This document shows, piece by piece, positions 55,045-64,000 of a stretch of DNA of 64,000 nt. The translations under genes and the position numbers were made by a program. The DNA is from CAVVMA01 sp963788205. Its GTDB lineage: Bacteria > Desulfobacterota > Binatia > Binatales > Binataceae. The notes below the pieces were generated by a model. That model saw nothing but the letters and a program-made list of their open reading frames with translations, was not told where the DNA came from and did no database searches. How positions within the stretch are numbered: position 1 is the first letter of the stretch; every line of letters begins with the position of its first letter. The DNA lies in assembly GCA_963788205.1 (NCBI GenBank), contig CAWBGG010000002.1, positions 248,001 to 312,000 on the forward strand, written 5' to 3'.

Positions 55045-56727
55045 ATGGAATACGATCTGAAGATCACGGGCGGTTCGATAATCGACGGGACCGGGCAGCC
55101 GGCTTTCGCCGGCGAAGTCGGAATTCGCGACGGCAAAATCGCCGCGCTCGGCAGGGCCGACGGCGCCGCGGCGCGCACGATCGACGCCGGGGGGCGAGTG
55201 GTCGCGCCCGGCTTTGTCGATATCCATACCCATTACGACGCGCAGGTGATGTGGGATCGGATGATGACGATCTCGCCCTGGCATGGCGTGACGACCGTGG
55301 TGATGGGCAATTGCGGATTCGGCGTCGCGCCGACCCGCAGCGAGCATCGCGGGCTCATCATGCGCACGCTGGAGAAAGTCGAAGGGATGAGCCTGGAAGC
55401 GCTCGAAAGCGGGCTGGGCTACGACTGGCCATTTGAGACCTTTGCGCAATACCTCGACACCGTCGAGCGGCGCGGGACCGTGATCAACGCGGCCGCGATG
55501 GTCGGCCATACTCCGGTGCGGCTGTACGTGATGGGCGAGGAAGCCAACCAGCGGCCCGCGACCGAAGCGGAGATCGCGGTGATGCGCACGATCGTGCGCG
55601 AGGCGATCGAAGCCGGCGCGCTCGGCTTCGCCACCTCGAAATCGAACACGCACGTCGGCTACGGCGGCAAGCCGGTGCCCAGCCGCGCCGCCGCCCTGGC
55701 CGAGATCAAGGCGCTGGCCGGCGCGCTGGGCGAGGCCGGCCGTGGAATCATGCAGGCCACCGTCGGGCGCGAAATGTTCTTCAACGAGTTCGCGGAAATC
55801 TCGCGTGCGACCGGACGGCCCGTCACCTGGACCGCGCTGCTGGCCGGGATGATGGGTCCGGGGAGCCATCGCCTACTCCTGGAGCGCAATCGCGAAGCCT
55901 GCCGCGACGGCGCTCGCGTGATTCCGCAGGTCGCCTGCCGTCCGCTCAACTTCGAGTTCAACTTAAAGGAACCGTTTATCTTTGAGAGCATGCCATTGTT
56001 CACGCCGGTCTCGGCCGCCGACTTCGAGGGCAAGAAAAAGATCTATCGCGACCCGGAGTTCCGCCGTGCGCTCATGCGGAGCGCATGGAGCGGGACCGGG
56101 GTGTTGGCGAGCCGATGGGACCGCACCTGGATATCGTATTGTCCGACCGAGCCGGCGCTCGAGGAGCGCGCGCTGGCGGAGGTGGCGCGCGAGCGCGGCC
56201 TCGACCCGATAGAGCTGGCGCTCGATCTGTCGCTCGCCTCGGAGCTGACGGCGCGCTTTCGGATGTCGGTGTTGAACAACGATGAAGACGAGGTCGCGGA
56301 ACTGCTCAACGCGCCCGGCGTGGTGCTGGGGCTCTCCGACGCGGGCGCACATGCCAGCCAGCTCTGCGACGCCTGCTTCTCGACCTATCTGCTCGGGCGA
56401 TGGGTACGCGAGAAGAATGCGATGCCGATCGAGCGCGCAATCTGGATGCTGACGGCGCGGCCCGCGGAGGTGTTCGGAATCAGCGATCGCGGTCGGCTTC
56501 TTACCGGGATGGCTGCCGACGTGACGATCTTCGATCCGGCGACCGTCGCGGCCGGCCCGCTGCGCCGGGTCAACGATTTGCCCGCCGGCGCCGACCGCCT
56601 GGTGGCCGACGCGATCGGGATCGACGCGGTGATCGTCAACGGCGTGGTGGTCCGGCAAGATGGCCGCGACGTGGTCGATCCGGCGGGCGCGCTGCCGGGC
56701 AAAGTGTTGCGCCACGGCCACGCGTGA
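55045..56727 (+). CDS. N-acyl-D-amino-acid deacylase-type amidohydrolase
   Basis: 560 residues. N-terminal ITGGSIIDGTGQPAF beta-domain, PGFVDIHTHYDAQVMW (His 61, His 63 metal ligands), GVTTVVMGNCGFGVAP with the family Cys region, SRATGRPVTWTALL and GLSDAGAHASQLCDACFSTYLLGRW near 425 with the C-terminal Asp. This matches amidohydrolase family 3/D-aminoacylase-like proteins; genuine substrates in this lineage are uncertain. ATG 55045 is nine bases after GGAGGAA. It overlaps the leader of the methyltransferase gene by no bases (stop 56727, next ATG 56795). Confidence 0.88.
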   Translation: MEYDLKITGGSIIDGTGQPAFAGEVGIRDGKIAALGRADGAAARTIDAGGRVVAPGFVDIHTHYDAQVMWDRMMTISPWHGVTTVVMGNCGFGVAPTRSEHRGLIMRTLEKVEGMSLEALESGLGYDWPFETFAQYLDTVERRGTVINAAAMVGHTPVRLYVMGEEANQRPATEAEIAVMRTIVREAIEAGALGFATSKSNTHVGYGGKPVPSRAAALAEIKALAGALGEAGRGIMQATVGREMFFNEFAEISRATGRPVTWTALLAGMMGPGSHRLLLERNREACRDGARVIPQVACRPLNFEFNLKEPFIFESMPLFTPVSAADFEGKKKIYRDPEFRRALMRSAWSGTGVLASRWDRTWISYCPTEPALEERALAEVARERGLDPIELALDLSLASELTARFRMSVLNNDEDEVAELLNAPGVVLGLSDAGAHASQLCDACFSTYLLGRWVREKNAMPIERAIWMLTARPAEVFGISDRGRLLTGMAADVTIFDPATVAAGPLRRVNDLPAGADRLVADAIGIDAVIVNGVVVRQDGRDVVDPAGALPGKVLRHGHA

Positions 56728-56794
56728 TGAGGCGTCGGAGATTGATTGCGCTCGGCGGCGGCGTGTTAGTGTAAATCCAAGGCAGGTGTTGGCG

Positions 56795-57580
56795 ATGACG
56801 ACTTCGGCCCAGTTGCTCCGGGCGCAGTATAAAGACGGCTCGAACCTCGACGCGCGGATCCGGCTGCACGCGCGGTTCAGCACCAATCGCTACGGGATGT
56901 TCCGTTGGATCTTCGACAAAATCGCGCTGCGCGATGACGCGCGCGTGCTGGAAATCGGTACGGGCACCGCGCAGCTATGGCTCCGCAATGCCGGGCGGGT
57001 CCCGCGCGGATGGCGGATCGTGCTGTCGGATTTCTCGTTCGGGATGGCCGCTGAAGTGCGCGCCGGCGTGGCGCGAATCGGGCGGCCGTTCGCGCTGACG
57101 CAGGCCGACGCGCAGGCGCTGCCGTTTGCCGACGCCAGCTTCGACGCGGTGATCGCGAATCACATGCTCTATCACGTGCCGGATATCCCGCGCGCGATTG
57201 CGGAGTTGCGGCGCGTAATCGTCCCTACCGGCGCCTGCTATGCGGCGACGTTCAGCCAGGCTAATCTGCCGGAACTCGACGCGATCGTGTCGCGATTTCT
57301 GGGCAACGGCCTGTCCCGGTCGGGTCTTCGTTTCGGGCTAGAAAACGGCGGCGAACTGATAGGCGCGAGCTTTCCGAAAGTGGGGTTGGAAAGATATCCC
57401 GATTCGCTGGTCATCACCGAGGCGCAGCCGGTGATGGACTACCTGAATTCCACGATGCTGCACTCATCCGCGCCGGAGCAGAGCAAGGCCGCGCTGCGCA
57501 GCTTTCTCGACGCCGAGATCGCGGCGCACGGCTCGATCAAAGTCAGCAAGGACGCCGGGATTTTTATCGCGCGCGCGTAG
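56795..57580 (+). CDS. Class I SAM-dependent methyltransferase
   Basis: 261 residues from ATG 56795. Motif I VLEIGTGTAQLW (near 51-62), then DFSFGMAAEVRAG, ADAQALPFADASFDAVIANHMLYHVPDIPRAIAEL typical of UbiE/Methyltransf_11. Substrate unknown. Its 3' end overlaps the convergent aminotransferase by 17 bases (57564-57580). The longer frame from 56660 would overlap the upstream gene. Confidence 0.88.
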   Translation: MTTSAQLLRAQYKDGSNLDARIRLHARFSTNRYGMFRWIFDKIALRDDARVLEIGTGTAQLWLRNAGRVPRGWRIVLSDFSFGMAAEVRAGVARIGRPFALTQADAQALPFADASFDAVIANHMLYHVPDIPRAIAELRRVIVPTGACYAATFSQANLPELDAIVSRFLGNGLSRSGLRFGLENGGELIGASFPKVGLERYPDSLVITEAQPVMDYLNSTMLHSSAPEQSKAALRSFLDAEIAAHGSIKVSKDAGIFIARA

Positions 57581-58850
57581 GGGCCGCGCCGGGGTCGGCC
57601 TCCTGCGCGACATCCGCGATTGCCGAGGCGGCGCGATCACAAATCTCGGCCGTCAACTGATCGTCGATCACGGTCGAGAATGCGATCAGACCGCGCGGCG
57701 CGATGAACAAACCGCGGTTGAGCGCCGCCAGATGGAACATCCGGATCGTGCGCGAGTCGGCGCGCGCGATCGTGGCCGGCGGCGGTTCCTGCATAAAGAA
57801 AATGTTGAGCAGCGAGCCGGCCTGGCGGGCCGAGAACGGCAGGCCGGATTTTTCCGCCGCATGCGCCATCTCGGTCGCGAGGCGCCCGGCCTGCCGTTCC
57901 ATCGTGGCGATGCGCTCGGCCGTCAGCTCGCGTAGCGAGACCGCGCCGGCGCTACAGGTGAGCGGGTTGCCGTTGAACGTGCCGGCATGCCATAGGGGCG
58001 TGCGTCCGCGCGGATCGAACGCCGCCATCACCTCTTCGGTCCCGCCGAGCGCGCCGACCGGCAGGCCGCCGCCGATTATCTTGCCCATCATCGTGAGGTC
58101 CGGGCGCACGCCGGCGAGCGCCTGTGCGCCGCCGGTCGCGAGCCGGAGGGTGATTACCTCATCGATTACGAACAGCGACCCAGCCACGCGCGCGGCGTTG
58201 GCCACGTGTTGCAGAAAACCTTCCGGCGGCGTGACGATTCCCGCCGAGCCCATCACCGGTTCCAGAAAGACCGCGGCGATCTCATGACCGCGCTCGGCCA
58301 GGATTCGCGCGAAGGCCACGGCGTCTCCGTAATCGGCCAGCAGCGTGCGTTCGCCGTCGTGACCGGCGAGGCCGACTTCGAGGTCATCATAAGAGCCGTG
58401 ATAACCGTAACGCGCCATCAGGATCAGCTTGCGGCCGGTGAGGCGGCGCGCCACCTGCACGGCGAGCATCCCGGCCTCGGTTCCGGAATTGCAAAAACGC
58501 ACGCGATCGATCGACGCGACGCGCGCGCAGATCAGCTCCGCCAGCTCGGTCTGGGCGTCCGATCGCGCCGGCCATGCGGTGCCGAGGCGCACGGCGGCCG
58601 CGATCGCTTCGCAAATCGGCGGGTAGGCGTTGCCGTGAACGAGGCTGGTGTAGTTGCCGAGCAGGTCGATATAGCGATTGCCGTCGGCGTCCCACAGCAA
58701 CGCGCCCGCGCCGCGCGCGATCGTGAGCGGGTAGGGCCGATGGTAAGTGGTCGAGCGCGTGTCCCCACCCGGCATCACCGCCTCAGCGCGCTCGGCGCGT
58801 CGCGCGGACTTGGGCGTCGCCGCGCGGTATCGCTCCTCGATTCGGCTCAT
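57564..58850 (-). CDS. Class III aminotransferase (glutamate-1-semialdehyde aminomutase-like)
   Basis: 428 residues. PLP fold: GDTRSTTYHRPYPLTI N-terminal, VRFCNSGTEAGMLAVQVAR, FLEPVMGSAG, DEVITLRLATGG and the Schiff-base Lys 257 in MMGKIIGGGLPVGALGG. The GTEA / DEV pattern is typical of GSAM-like enzymes, but no haem genes are nearby, so true GSAM activity is doubtful. Start ATG 58850; ends convergent with the methyltransferase. Confidence 0.86.
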   Translation of the reverse strand: MSRIEERYRAATPKSARRAERAEAVMPGGDTRSTTYHRPYPLTIARGAGALLWDADGNRYIDLLGNYTSLVHGNAYPPICEAIAAAVRLGTAWPARSDAQTELAELICARVASIDRVRFCNSGTEAGMLAVQVARRLTGRKLILMARYGYHGSYDDLEVGLAGHDGERTLLADYGDAVAFARILAERGHEIAAVFLEPVMGSAGIVTPPEGFLQHVANAARVAGSLFVIDEVITLRLATGGAQALAGVRPDLTMMGKIIGGGLPVGALGGTEEVMAAFDPRGRTPLWHAGTFNGNPLTCSAGAVSLRELTAERIATMERQAGRLATEMAHAAEKSGLPFSARQAGSLLNIFFMQEPPPATIARADSRTIRMFHLAALNRGLFIAPRGLIAFSTVIDDQLTAEICDRAASAIADVAQEADPGAAPTRAR

Positions 58851-58865
58851 GACGGCCTTTGCAGG

Positions 58866-59318
58866 TCAGTCCTTCTTCGCGGCCCCGTTGCCAGCTTGCT
58901 CGACCGTAAATTCCTCGAAGGAGAGGTAGTTAGGAAGCCCACGTGCGCGGCTCCGGCGACCTGAGACTGTGCTGTTGATGCGGCCCCCCAGGAAATCGAC
59001 TAATTCCTCGAACCGTGACCGCGGGATGAAGTACGTAGGTGCTTTGAATTTGCGCTCGATGCTCTCGAAGATCGATGCGTAGCTGAAGTTGGCGTTGGAG
59101 GGCCCGAAGCCGAAACCTGGCCGACGAAACTGATTGTATCGCTCGGCCAGATACTCTATGTAATTGCGCCGCGATACGTCGCCGCCGATTGAGCCAGCGG
59201 GATAGCCTGTTGGCCGCATTGGCCGGTCTGTCCGACGAACATTGGTGGTGTGCTCAACCATGGCCTTTGCGGCATCACCGCTGCTCTTTTCGATTCGGAC
59301 CGATCTACGCACTTTCAT
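58866..59318 (-). CDS. Unrecognised protein coupled to a DUF4062-like gene
   Basis: 150 residues. It contains RRNYIEYLAERYNQFRRPGFGFGPSNANFSYASIFESIERKFKAPTYFIPRSRFEELVDFL, suggestive of a compact helical fold, and a basic C terminus. I know no family. Its ATG overlaps the TGA of the upstream gene (ATGA at 59315-59318), a strong sign of co-translation. Base composition looks lower in G+C than its neighbours by eye. Confidence 0.65.
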   Translation of the reverse strand: MKVRRSVRIEKSSGDAAKAMVEHTTNVRRTDRPMRPTGYPAGSIGGDVSRRNYIEYLAERYNQFRRPGFGFGPSNANFSYASIFESIERKFKAPTYFIPRSRFEELVDFLGGRINSTVSGRRSRARGLPNYLSFEEFTVEQAGNGAAKKD

Positions 59319-59911
59319 AGAACTGTGAGTCCCCGAGTCTCATAGACGCTCTTGGTTAGCTCTTTGCGCGCACCGCCTCTCGCCGGCGCGCGCTCGGCCC
59401 CGGCGGTCTCGCCCATAACCAAGGCCAAATCCTTTCTCACGGCCTTCTCGAACTCCGTCAAGTTATTGTATGTGCCGTACAGTGCGCTCTGTCCGAATCG
59501 GCGCTTGAAGCCCTCAACGCGGGCCTTTTCTCGCTGCTCGCTCGGGCTCCGCTTCCTGTGAAACCGTAGTGAGAAGTATACCATCACGGGCTTACGTTTT
59601 CTCAATGCGCGCTTGATCTCTTCCTCCGTTCCGGAAGCAGCCTTGCCAGTCGGGCTGCCGAACTTTCTCCAGAATATTGCGATCAAAATGTCAGCCCTGT
59701 CCGCGAATTGACGATTGATCAGGGCCTGGGGCCGTTTACCCGCGGCTGGGTAAGAATGTGTCTTCCAGCTTGTCAGCTCCAGCCGCCTGCTTGCGGTCTG
59801 ACCGTGCTGAACGTTCCAATCTTCGATCAACCTGCGCGTGATAGAAAGCTCTGCGGTGACGTCCGACGGGGCGGCGAACAAGACGCGATAGAGCTGGATT
59901 GTCTCCGGCAT
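59315..59911 (-). CDS. DUF4062-like (TIR/nucleoside-processing-type fold) protein
   Basis: 198 residues. The N terminus YRVLFAAPSDVTAELSITRRLIEDWN, then ADILIAIFWRKFGSPTGKAASGTEEEIKRALRKRKPVMVYFS matches the DUF4062 pattern (PSD near 15, DILIxxFW, GTPTG-like, GTxEEI). DUF4062 domains occur at N termini of STAND/NACHT-type proteins and in standalone forms of unclear role; a nucleotide or NAD-related function is only inferred. Start ATG 59911. First gene of a two-gene operon with the 150-residue protein. Confidence 0.7.
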   Translation of the reverse strand: MPETIQLYRVLFAAPSDVTAELSITRRLIEDWNVQHGQTASRRLELTSWKTHSYPAAGKRPQALINRQFADRADILIAIFWRKFGSPTGKAASGTEEEIKRALRKRKPVMVYFSLRFHRKRSPSEQREKARVEGFKRRFGQSALYGTYNNLTEFEKAVRKDLALVMGETAGAERAPARGGARKELTKSVYETRGLTVL

Positions 59912-60074
59912 TCGCCAAACAGTAGACCAACCCCGACTTTATGCAAGCGGGACCGGGTGCGAAGTCGCCGCTTGAGATGCGATTGCCCCAATCTCAGCGA
60001 GGCGCTATTAGGAAACGTTACCGCATCGCATTTATCGCCCGCCGAGCGCGGGCTCGAATCAGGAGGTTACGCAA

Positions 60075-61127
60075 ATGAGAGCCGCCGTACTGGAGGAACT
60101 CCGCAAGCCGCTGGTGGTGAGGAATATGCCCGATCCGCAATGTGCGCCCAATGGCGCGATTGTGCGGGTCGAGGCCAACGGTATCTGCCGTTCCGACTGG
60201 CACGCCTGGATGGGCGACTGGAGCTGGCTCGGGATCGCATTTCCGCTGCCGCACGTTCTTGGTCACGAGTTCGCCGGCGTGATCGAAGAGGTCGGCAAAG
60301 AGGTTCAGAACGTCAAGAAGGGCGATCGCGTGGTGGTGCCGTTCAGCCAGGGCGAAGGCACCTGCGAATTCTGCCGCAACGGCTATTCGAATATCTGCAA
60401 CACGCCGCTGGCGCCCGGCTTTGCCTATTGGGGAGGCTATGGCCGGCTGGTCGCGGTGCCGTTCGCGGACTTCAACACGGTGCCGCTGCCCGGGGATATC
60501 GACTTTGTCGAGGCGGCCTCGATGGGCTGCCGGTTCATGACCTCGTTCCACGGCATCGTCGACCGCGCCCAGGTCAAGGCGGGCGAATGGGTCGCGGTGC
60601 ACGGATGCGGCGGGATCGGGCTGTCGGCGATTCACATCGCGGCGGCGGTCGGCGCCAACGTGATTGGAGTCGACCTGGACGATCGCAAGCTGGAGCTGGC
60701 CAAAAAAGTCGGCGCGACGCACGTCGTCAACGCCAAGAAGACCGATCCGGTCGGCGCGATCATGGATGTCACGCGGGGCGGGGCGCACGTCGCGGTCGAC
60801 GCGCTCGGAGTCGCGGCCACCTGCCGCAATTCGATCATGAGCCTGCGCAAGCAGGGGCGACATCTGCAGGTCGGGCTCACGACCTCGGCCGAGAAGGGCG
60901 AAATCTCGATGCCGATCGATCGGATCGTGCTCTTCGAGCTCCAGATGATCGGCACGTTCGGGATGCAGAGCTCGCACTATCCCTCGATGCTGCAGATGGT
61001 CGAGTCGCGCAAGCTCACGCCCAAGGCCATGGTCACTTCGACCATACCGCTGGAGAAAGTATCCGACACGCTGGCTGCGATGACCAACTTCGAGAACATC
61101 GGCGTAACGGTCGTCAACAAGTACTGA
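60075..61127 (+). CDS. Zinc-type medium-chain alcohol dehydrogenase
   Basis: 350 residues, MDR fold. GICRSDWHAW (Cys 38), GHEFAGV (His 64, Glu 65), a Rossmann motif GCGGIGLSAIH near 184 and a SAM-unrelated VGADVLD region fit zinc ADHs. The structural-zinc lobe has Cys 97, 100 and 108 but the first of the usual four Cys positions is part of GEG, so the second zinc may be missing or differently bound. AGGAGG lies about nine bases before ATG 60075. Substrate unknown. Confidence 0.86.
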   Translation: MRAAVLEELRKPLVVRNMPDPQCAPNGAIVRVEANGICRSDWHAWMGDWSWLGIAFPLPHVLGHEFAGVIEEVGKEVQNVKKGDRVVVPFSQGEGTCEFCRNGYSNICNTPLAPGFAYWGGYGRLVAVPFADFNTVPLPGDIDFVEAASMGCRFMTSFHGIVDRAQVKAGEWVAVHGCGGIGLSAIHIAAAVGANVIGVDLDDRKLELAKKVGATHVVNAKKTDPVGAIMDVTRGGAHVAVDALGVAATCRNSIMSLRKQGRHLQVGLTTSAEKGEISMPIDRIVLFELQMIGTFGMQSSHYPSMLQMVESRKLTPKAMVTSTIPLEKVSDTLAAMTNFENIGVTVVNKY

Positions 61128-61161
61128 GTATCGAGCGGTGCGCGGGCTCTCGCTCGTACTC

Positions 61162-61362
61162 GGAGTCGTGAATTCTGCGGTAGCAGCAGGCACCCTCACC
61201 CGCGTCGCTTCGCGCCGCGTCCTCTCCCGCAAAGGAGCGGGCGAGGGTCTGAAGACCTTCTCCCGCTCAGTTGCGGGAGAAGAGGCGCGGGCCGCGTGCG
61301 GCCCGTGCAGGTGAGGGTGGCTGCTTCCGCCAACGATTCATCCAAAATATTCGCAGACTCTT
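61162..61362. repeat. ~200-bp MITE-like element, copy 2
   Basis: Second copy of the element at 42684-42886, in the gap between the ADH and the quinone reductase-like gene. Same ends, same TCTCCCGCAA palindrome, with small internal differences. Confidence 0.85.
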
Positions 61363-61387
61363 AGTGCGGACAAAATCGTTTCACGGC

Positions 61388-62368
61388 ATGAAAGCGATCA
61401 TCGTCGATAAGCCGGGCGACGAGAGTGTGCTCAAGCTCGGCGCTGCGCCCGATCCGATCGCAGGACCCGAGGATCTCCTGATCCGGGTTCGCTACGCCGG
61501 CGTGAATCGCGCCGACCTGATGCAGCGGCAAGGGTTCTATCCGCCGCCGCCGGGCGCCTCGGAAATCATCGGGCTCGAATGTTCCGGTGAAGTGATCGCG
61601 CTCGGCCCTGCCGTCAAGGGATGGCACGTCGGCGATCGCGCGATGGCGTTGCTCGCCGGTGGCGGCTATGGGGAGCTCGTTGCGGTGCACGCCGGCTGCG
61701 CGATTCGCGTCCCGGCGGCGCTCGGCGACCAGGAGGCGGCCGCGATTCCGGAAGTCTTCATGACCGCGTACTTCAACTTCTTCATGCTCGCCAATATCCA
61801 GCGCGGCGAGAGTGCACTGATTCACGGCGGCGGAAGCGGCGTCGGCACCGCCTCGATAACTCTGCTCAAGCTTGCCGGGATGCGTTCGATCGTGACTGCC
61901 GGAACCGACGCCAAGTGCGAGCAATGCCTGCGGCTGGGCGCCGACGTGGCGATCAATTACAACGCCGGGCCGTTCGCGCCCAAGGTGATCGAAGCGACCA
62001 GCGGCCGCGGCGCCGACGTTATCCTCGATAGTATCGGCGCCGCGTATCTGGCGCAGAATCTCGAAGCGCTCGCGCAGGACGGGCGTTTGGTGCTGATCGG
62101 CCTGATGAAGGGCGCGCAAACCGAGATCAACTTGCTCGCTGTGCTCCGGCGCCATCTGCGGATTTTCGGCTCGACCCTGCGCAGCCGCCCGGCGGTTGAG
62201 AAGGCCGCGATCGTCGCGTCATTTCTCCAGCGCTTCGGCGAGGCGCTGGAGCGAGGCGAGATCAAGCCACCGATCCATCAGGTCTTTCCACTCGCCGAGG
62301 CCGCGGCGGCGCATAAAATGATGCAGGCGAGCGAGCACTTCGGCAAAATAGTCCTGCGCGTCGAGTAG
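61388..62368 (+). CDS. Zinc-free NAD(P)H quinone oxidoreductase (PIG3/TP53I3-like)
   Basis: 326 residues from ATG 61388; the longer frame begins in the MITE. MDR fold: MKAIIVDKPGDESVLKLG, VNRADLMQRQGFYPPPPGASEIIGLECSG (PIG3 signature), then GGGSGVGTASITLLKLAG (NADP-binding). It lacks zinc Cys. Probable NADPH-dependent quinone or enone reductase. Confidence 0.9.
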   Translation: MKAIIVDKPGDESVLKLGAAPDPIAGPEDLLIRVRYAGVNRADLMQRQGFYPPPPGASEIIGLECSGEVIALGPAVKGWHVGDRAMALLAGGGYGELVAVHAGCAIRVPAALGDQEAAAIPEVFMTAYFNFFMLANIQRGESALIHGGGSGVGTASITLLKLAGMRSIVTAGTDAKCEQCLRLGADVAINYNAGPFAPKVIEATSGRGADVILDSIGAAYLAQNLEALAQDGRLVLIGLMKGAQTEINLLAVLRRHLRIFGSTLRSRPAVEKAAIVASFLQRFGEALERGEIKPPIHQVFPLAEAAAAHKMMQASEHFGKIVLRVE

Positions 62369-62391
62369 CCCTCTGCGCGCGGAAGCCCGCG

Positions 62392-64000
62392 ATGCGAGAG
62401 GTAATCACCACAATCGCCCTGTTAGTCGTGCTGGTAACGGCGCGCGCGGCGATGGCGCAACCCACCGTCGATGTCCCGCTGACAATCGATTACGCCACGC
62501 TCAGCGCGGCGCTCAAGCGCAGCGTCTACACCGACAACGGCCGCGCGCAGTTCTGGAACGGCGCCGACCTCTGCCAATACCTCTACGCCGAGCATCCGGT
62601 GTTCTCGCGCGCCGGCAGCCGGGTCAAGCTCGAAACCGACGGCACACTCAGTATCGGCGTCGCGGTGGGATCGCGATGCTTAAGCCCGATCGAATGGAAC
62701 GGAATAATCGAGGCCGAGTCGGAGCCCTACGTCGCCGGCCATCTGCTCAAGTTCCGGGTGGCCGATATCAACCTGTTCGACCACCAGCATCAGAAAACGC
62801 TGATCGCGGGCAAGGGCTTCGATCTTATCAAGCAATACTTCATCCCGCGGATCGAAACCTTTGAGTTCGATCTCGATCCGATCACGGCTCAACTGAGCGA
62901 TCTGGCCCAAGCCGCCTGCCCGCCGGAAGTTGCACAGCGGGTCAAGACGACGCTGGCGAGCCTGCGCGTCGCGCCCGAACTCGAGGCATTGGACGACGGC
63001 GTGCGCGCGAAGATCGAGCTCACGCTGCCAAGTTTTCCGACCGCGACCGCCGGGCCAGCGCCGCGCCGCTCACGCCGGCCGAGCTCGCATCCTTTCAGAC
63101 CCAGCTTGATCAATGGGACGCATTTCTCGTCTTTGCGATCAAGCAGCTCGGCGGCGTCAACAGCGATAAGCAATTCCGCGCCGATTTGCTGGAGGTCCTG
63201 CTCGACAACCGCTACCGGCTGGTGAAAGCGCTGGCCCATCCGGAGAGCGGCGGCCCCGATCCGGTGCGAATCCTGTTCCTCGACGAATGGAACCGGCTGG
63301 GTGAGATTATCCGTGCGGCCGCCGGCCGCGGCACGCTGGGCGATCGCTCGCTGGAGTTTTTGGGGTTCATCTCCGCGGGTGACGCGCTTTTCGCGCTCGA
63401 CCAAGCTTCGCCCGCGCTCGGGATGCACATCTCGGCGGATGACTTGCGGCGGCTCGCGCATATCATGGCGCCGATGGCGACCGGCGATCCGCTCAACTTC
63501 AGCTTCGACGAAGATCCCGAGCTGCAGAAGCTCTTCGGCATCACAAAACCGCTCGAATCCGAAGGGCCGCTCGAAGCCGGACCGACCGAAGTGGCGCCGG
63601 CGGCGATCGCTACTCCCAGCGCGATCGCGAGCGGCGCCATCGCCACCTCTACTGCGACTGCCGCGGCTACCAAGGCCGCGCCGGCTGCGACCGGAACCTC
63701 GCAGCCGCCGCCGGCCTCAAACGGCGAGCCTGCGGGCTTACCGAATCCGGAGGCTTCGCCCGGCGATGACGACGGCGGTGATGACAACGATAATGGCGAC
63801 GACGAAGTCGGGCCGAGCTCGATGCTGCGGCTCCTGGAGTGGTCGCTGACGCCCGCGCCTGCCGATGCGGCCCAATCGGCGCAGGCGGGGGACGTAACGC
63901 GGAAACTGCAGGAGCTGGGCGGAAAGCTCAAGCGAGTGGTGGTCAGCGATCGCAACGCCGATCAATATCGTGACGAGCTCGAGCAACTGATCCAACTGGG
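62392..64000 (+). CDS. Secreted unknown protein (3' partial, one frameshift)
   Basis: Signal peptide (TIALLVVLVTARAAMA) then VDVPLTIDYATLSAALKRSVYTDNGRAQFW, a possible lipid- or ligand-binding beta-rich domain. The frame breaks at about 63045, near a GGG run: the old frame ends in Arg/Ser-rich text, while the other continues as LTPAELASFQTQLDQWDAFLVFAIKQLGGVNSDKQFRADLLEVLLDNRYRLVKAL, then a Pro/Ala spacer and SVVVSDRNADQYRDELEQL to the right window edge. One deleted base restores a single gene. Family not recognised. Confidence 0.7.

Noticed and set aside
60018..61232. Long minus-strand ORF opposite the ADH (404 codons)
   Set aside because: Antisense shadow of a gene with clear MDR motifs and a strong ribosome-binding site.
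1..64000. rRNA, tRNA, CRISPR arrays, replication origin or phage genes
   Set aside because: None could be recognised by reading; a dedicated tRNA or covariance search could not be run here.

Overview
This is a GC-rich window from a Gram-negative (diderm) bacterium. A chaperone-usher pilus locus, an RND efflux pump with its periplasmic adaptor, lipoprotein signals and several Sec-type signal peptides show an outer membrane. No rRNA, tRNA or other phylogenetic marker was recognised. The mix of SBBP-repeat surface proteins, many TPR-tailed membrane glycosyltransferase-like proteins and ACMSD/D-aminoacylase-type amidohydrolases suggests an uncultured soil or sediment lineage, perhaps Binatota/Desulfobacterota-like or acidobacterial; that placement is only an impression.

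Layout: 1-4485 (+) is a large secreted SBBP/Asp-box repeat protein with a Thr/Pro-rich stalk. 4638-28075 is almost entirely minus strand and holds a membrane-enzyme array: five TMTC-like GT-C proteins with TPR tails, two YfhO-like proteins, two GT39-like proteins and one acyltransferase-3, with one plus-strand membrane spermidine-synthase-like gene between them. A sixth TPR GT-C paralogue is at 42885-44909. The array shows recent duplication, gene conversion, repeated leaders and a deletion scar. 28252-29610 is a DUF4185 lipoprotein. 29802-34446 (+) is an archaic chaperone-usher pilus operon (SCPU pilin, chaperone, usher, SCPU tip subunit) with a strong promoter and a tandem-hairpin attenuator after the major pilin. 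34804-40626 holds six small secreted proteins that appear to form one divergent cysteine-framed family, interrupted by one minus-strand lipoprotein. 40895-42361 is a secreted YadA-head-like protein with a peptidase S74 chaperone domain.

45320-51937 holds a lipoprotein, an RND pump/adaptor operon, and a rhodanese gene beside a decayed copy. 52057-53604 is an IS1111-type (IS110 family) insertion sequence with 13-bp subterminal inverted repeats. 53762-64000 is mainly metabolic (two amidohydrolases, a SAM methyltransferase, a GSAM-like aminotransferase, two MDR dehydrogenases, a secreted unknown) and includes a two-gene DUF4062-like module resembling accessory or defence DNA.

Three families of palindromic, mobilisation-type repeats (REP/MITE-like) are scattered from 19 to 61 kb. 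Five otherwise intact genes each carry one apparent single-base frameshift at a short GC run or similar site. This looks more like residual consensus error, or very recent decay, than old pseudogenes. A working inference is that the GT-C array glycosylates or otherwise decorates the Ser/Thr-rich secreted proteins and pili encoded nearby; nothing in the sequence proves this.
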